A stretch of 6,183 bases of DNA from an uncultured Collinsella sp. GTDB lineage: Bacteria > Actinomycetota > Coriobacteriia > Coriobacteriales > Coriobacteriaceae. The position numbers were made by a program, and so were the translations under genes. The DNA lies in contig CAAENO010000059.1 of NCBI GenBank assembly GCA_900757385.1, positions 1-6,183 on the forward strand, read 5' to 3'. The notes under the pieces were generated by a model. That model was not told where the DNA came from. It saw nothing but the letters and a program-made list of their open reading frames with translations, and searched no databases. Shown one piece after another: positions 5,642 through 6,183 of the stretch. How positions within the stretch are numbered: position 1 is the stretch's first letter; each line of letters opens with the position of its first letter.

Positions 5642-6014
5642 CGCTGGCATTGCCAAAACATCGGCGTTTCCTTGGTTGTCAAATGATCCGTAGGGAGTCA
5701 TTGGTGACATTGCCTTGATATTTTATTCAGTCGGCTGTTATGGCATTTGAGCTGCTTACCTGCTTAAGGTAATTGACGGCATATATCTGCTATCGAAAAT
5801 ATTGCTCGAAAAATTGTCCAAGAAGTCGCGGGGCGATTTTTGATGGGTCGCGCGTCAAGTGATTTGGCAAGTTCTTGGTTAGATATTGGTCAGTTTTGGG
5901 GCAACCTTGCCAAAAGCTTGACGGATGCAGATTTAGACGTCGACGAATGAACACTCTAGGCAGGCTCCAAGCAAAATTCTGGGCTGATTCTCGATAATCG
6001 CCTTCAATCGTCCC
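5642..6014. other. Lower-GC intergenic stretch with no confident gene
   Basis: This part of the prfA-prmC gap is visibly richer in A and T than the rest of the window and has stops in every + frame. A few short + frames read like protein: 5694-5747, 5751-5840 (AAYLLKVIDG then LLSKILLEKLSKK) and 5777-5947. They look more like debris of a decayed or transferred gene than working genes, but low GC alone also makes such frames by chance. A - strand frame at 5790-6053 has no ribosome binding site. No tRNA, CRISPR or insertion-sequence ends were seen. Confidence 0.5.
5777..5950 (+). pseudogene. Possible gene remnant or 35-codon small ORF
   Basis: A frame open from 5777 to the TGA at 5948-5950 has one ATG, at 5843, giving 35 residues that start MGRASSDLASSW and end DADLDVDE. 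Before the ATG the frame reads AIENIARKIVQEVAGRFL without any start. The neighbouring frame (5751 onward) ends with TGA at 5841-5843 and overlaps this ATG as TGATG, a typical coupled stop-start arrangement. No good Shine-Dalgarno precedes 5843 (only GCGGGGCG about nine bases away). I recognise no family; chance remains quite possible. Confidence 0.22.
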
Positions 6015-6041
6015 TTGCCAAGCGCTGGCCTCGCTTACAAT
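6015..6041 (+). promoter_or_regulatory. Probable prmC promoter
   Basis: TTGCCA (6015-6020) and TACAAT (6036-6041) resemble -35 and -10 boxes, spaced 15 bases, slightly short. Transcription would start near 6048, about 40 bases before the prmC ATG. The spacer contains the palindrome AGCGCT (6021-6026). A separate promoter is expected here because of the terminator after prfA. Confidence 0.5.
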
Positions 6042-6089
6042 CTGCTCCGACATTCGCGCGCCGCCCGGCGCTTAAGAGGGGAGGGCCCC

Positions 6090-6183
6090 ATGGCAAACGA
6101 GATCTGGACCATCAAGCGTTGTCTCGAGTGGACCAAGGAGTACCTGGCCGAGCGCGGCGAGGAGCATCCCCGTCTTTCCGCCG
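6090..6183 (+). CDS. prmC: Release factor glutamine methyltransferase, N-terminal part only
   Basis: PrmC (HemK) transfers a methyl group from S-adenosylmethionine to the GGQ glutamine of RF1 and RF2, raising their termination activity. Only 31 residues are inside the window. They match the helical N-terminal domain of the family in pattern: a WTIKRCLEWTKEYL helix, then an acidic turn, then HPRLSA, where PrmC proteins typically have a PR-x-(D/E/S)-A motif. The catalytic NPPY is beyond the edge, so the call leans on this pattern and on the position after prfA, with which prmC is often paired. GGGGAGG at 6078-6084 lies five bases before ATG. A small hairpin (GCGCC 6058-6062, GGCGC 6067-6071) sits just upstream of the ribosome binding site. 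Confidence 0.75.
   Translation, partial: MANEIWTIKRCLEWTKEYLAERGEEHPRLSA

Noticed and set aside
5905..6021. Direct repeat CCTTGCCAA at 5905-5913 and 6013-6021
   Set aside because: Only nine bases with no shared context on either side and no symmetry; chance is the simpler explanation.
5790..6053. An 87-codon open frame on the - strand in the prfA-prmC gap
   Set aside because: There is no Shine-Dalgarno upstream of its ATG at 6053, it lies across the probable prmC promoter, and it matches no family I know.

Overview
The window is GC-rich (G or C at most third codon positions) with strong AGGAGG-type ribosome binding sites. From overall codon style and protein sequence it looks like a Coriobacteriia actinobacterium, most likely Collinsella or a relative; this is inference, since no rRNA or other taxonomic marker is present. 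All confident genes are on the + strand.

Positions 1-2715 hold a tightly packed polar amino-acid ABC uptake operon: a solute-binding protein (5' end outside the window), a permease with an unusual extra N-terminal membrane domain, and an ATPase. A GC-rich hairpin follows. Next is an M20-family metallopeptidase (2788-4203), which could process imported peptides or acyl-amino acids. Near its 3' end this gene carries a 31-nt sequence with inverted-repeat ends and atypical codons that looks like an in-frame repeat insertion. Its stop codon runs directly into a perfect 16-bp palindrome.

The second half is a translation-termination module: prfA (RF1, 4433-5500) and, starting at 6090, the beginning of prmC, whose product methylates the GGQ glutamine of release factors. 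Upstream of prfA is a candidate eight-residue leader ORF ending in UAG, a stop codon read by RF1. It has a good ribosome binding site, lies in the same frame as prfA, and its readthrough frame ends exactly in the prfA Shine-Dalgarno sequence. This could be an RF1 autoregulatory device, but it is a hypothesis.

prfA and prmC, often adjacent in bacteria, are separated here by about 590 bases. That interval holds a simple hairpin, a roughly 100-nt nested palindrome containing a strong intrinsic terminator and flanked by symmetrically placed CGCTG direct repeats (MITE-like), and a lower-GC stretch with small broken reading frames. A probable separate prmC promoter lies at its end.
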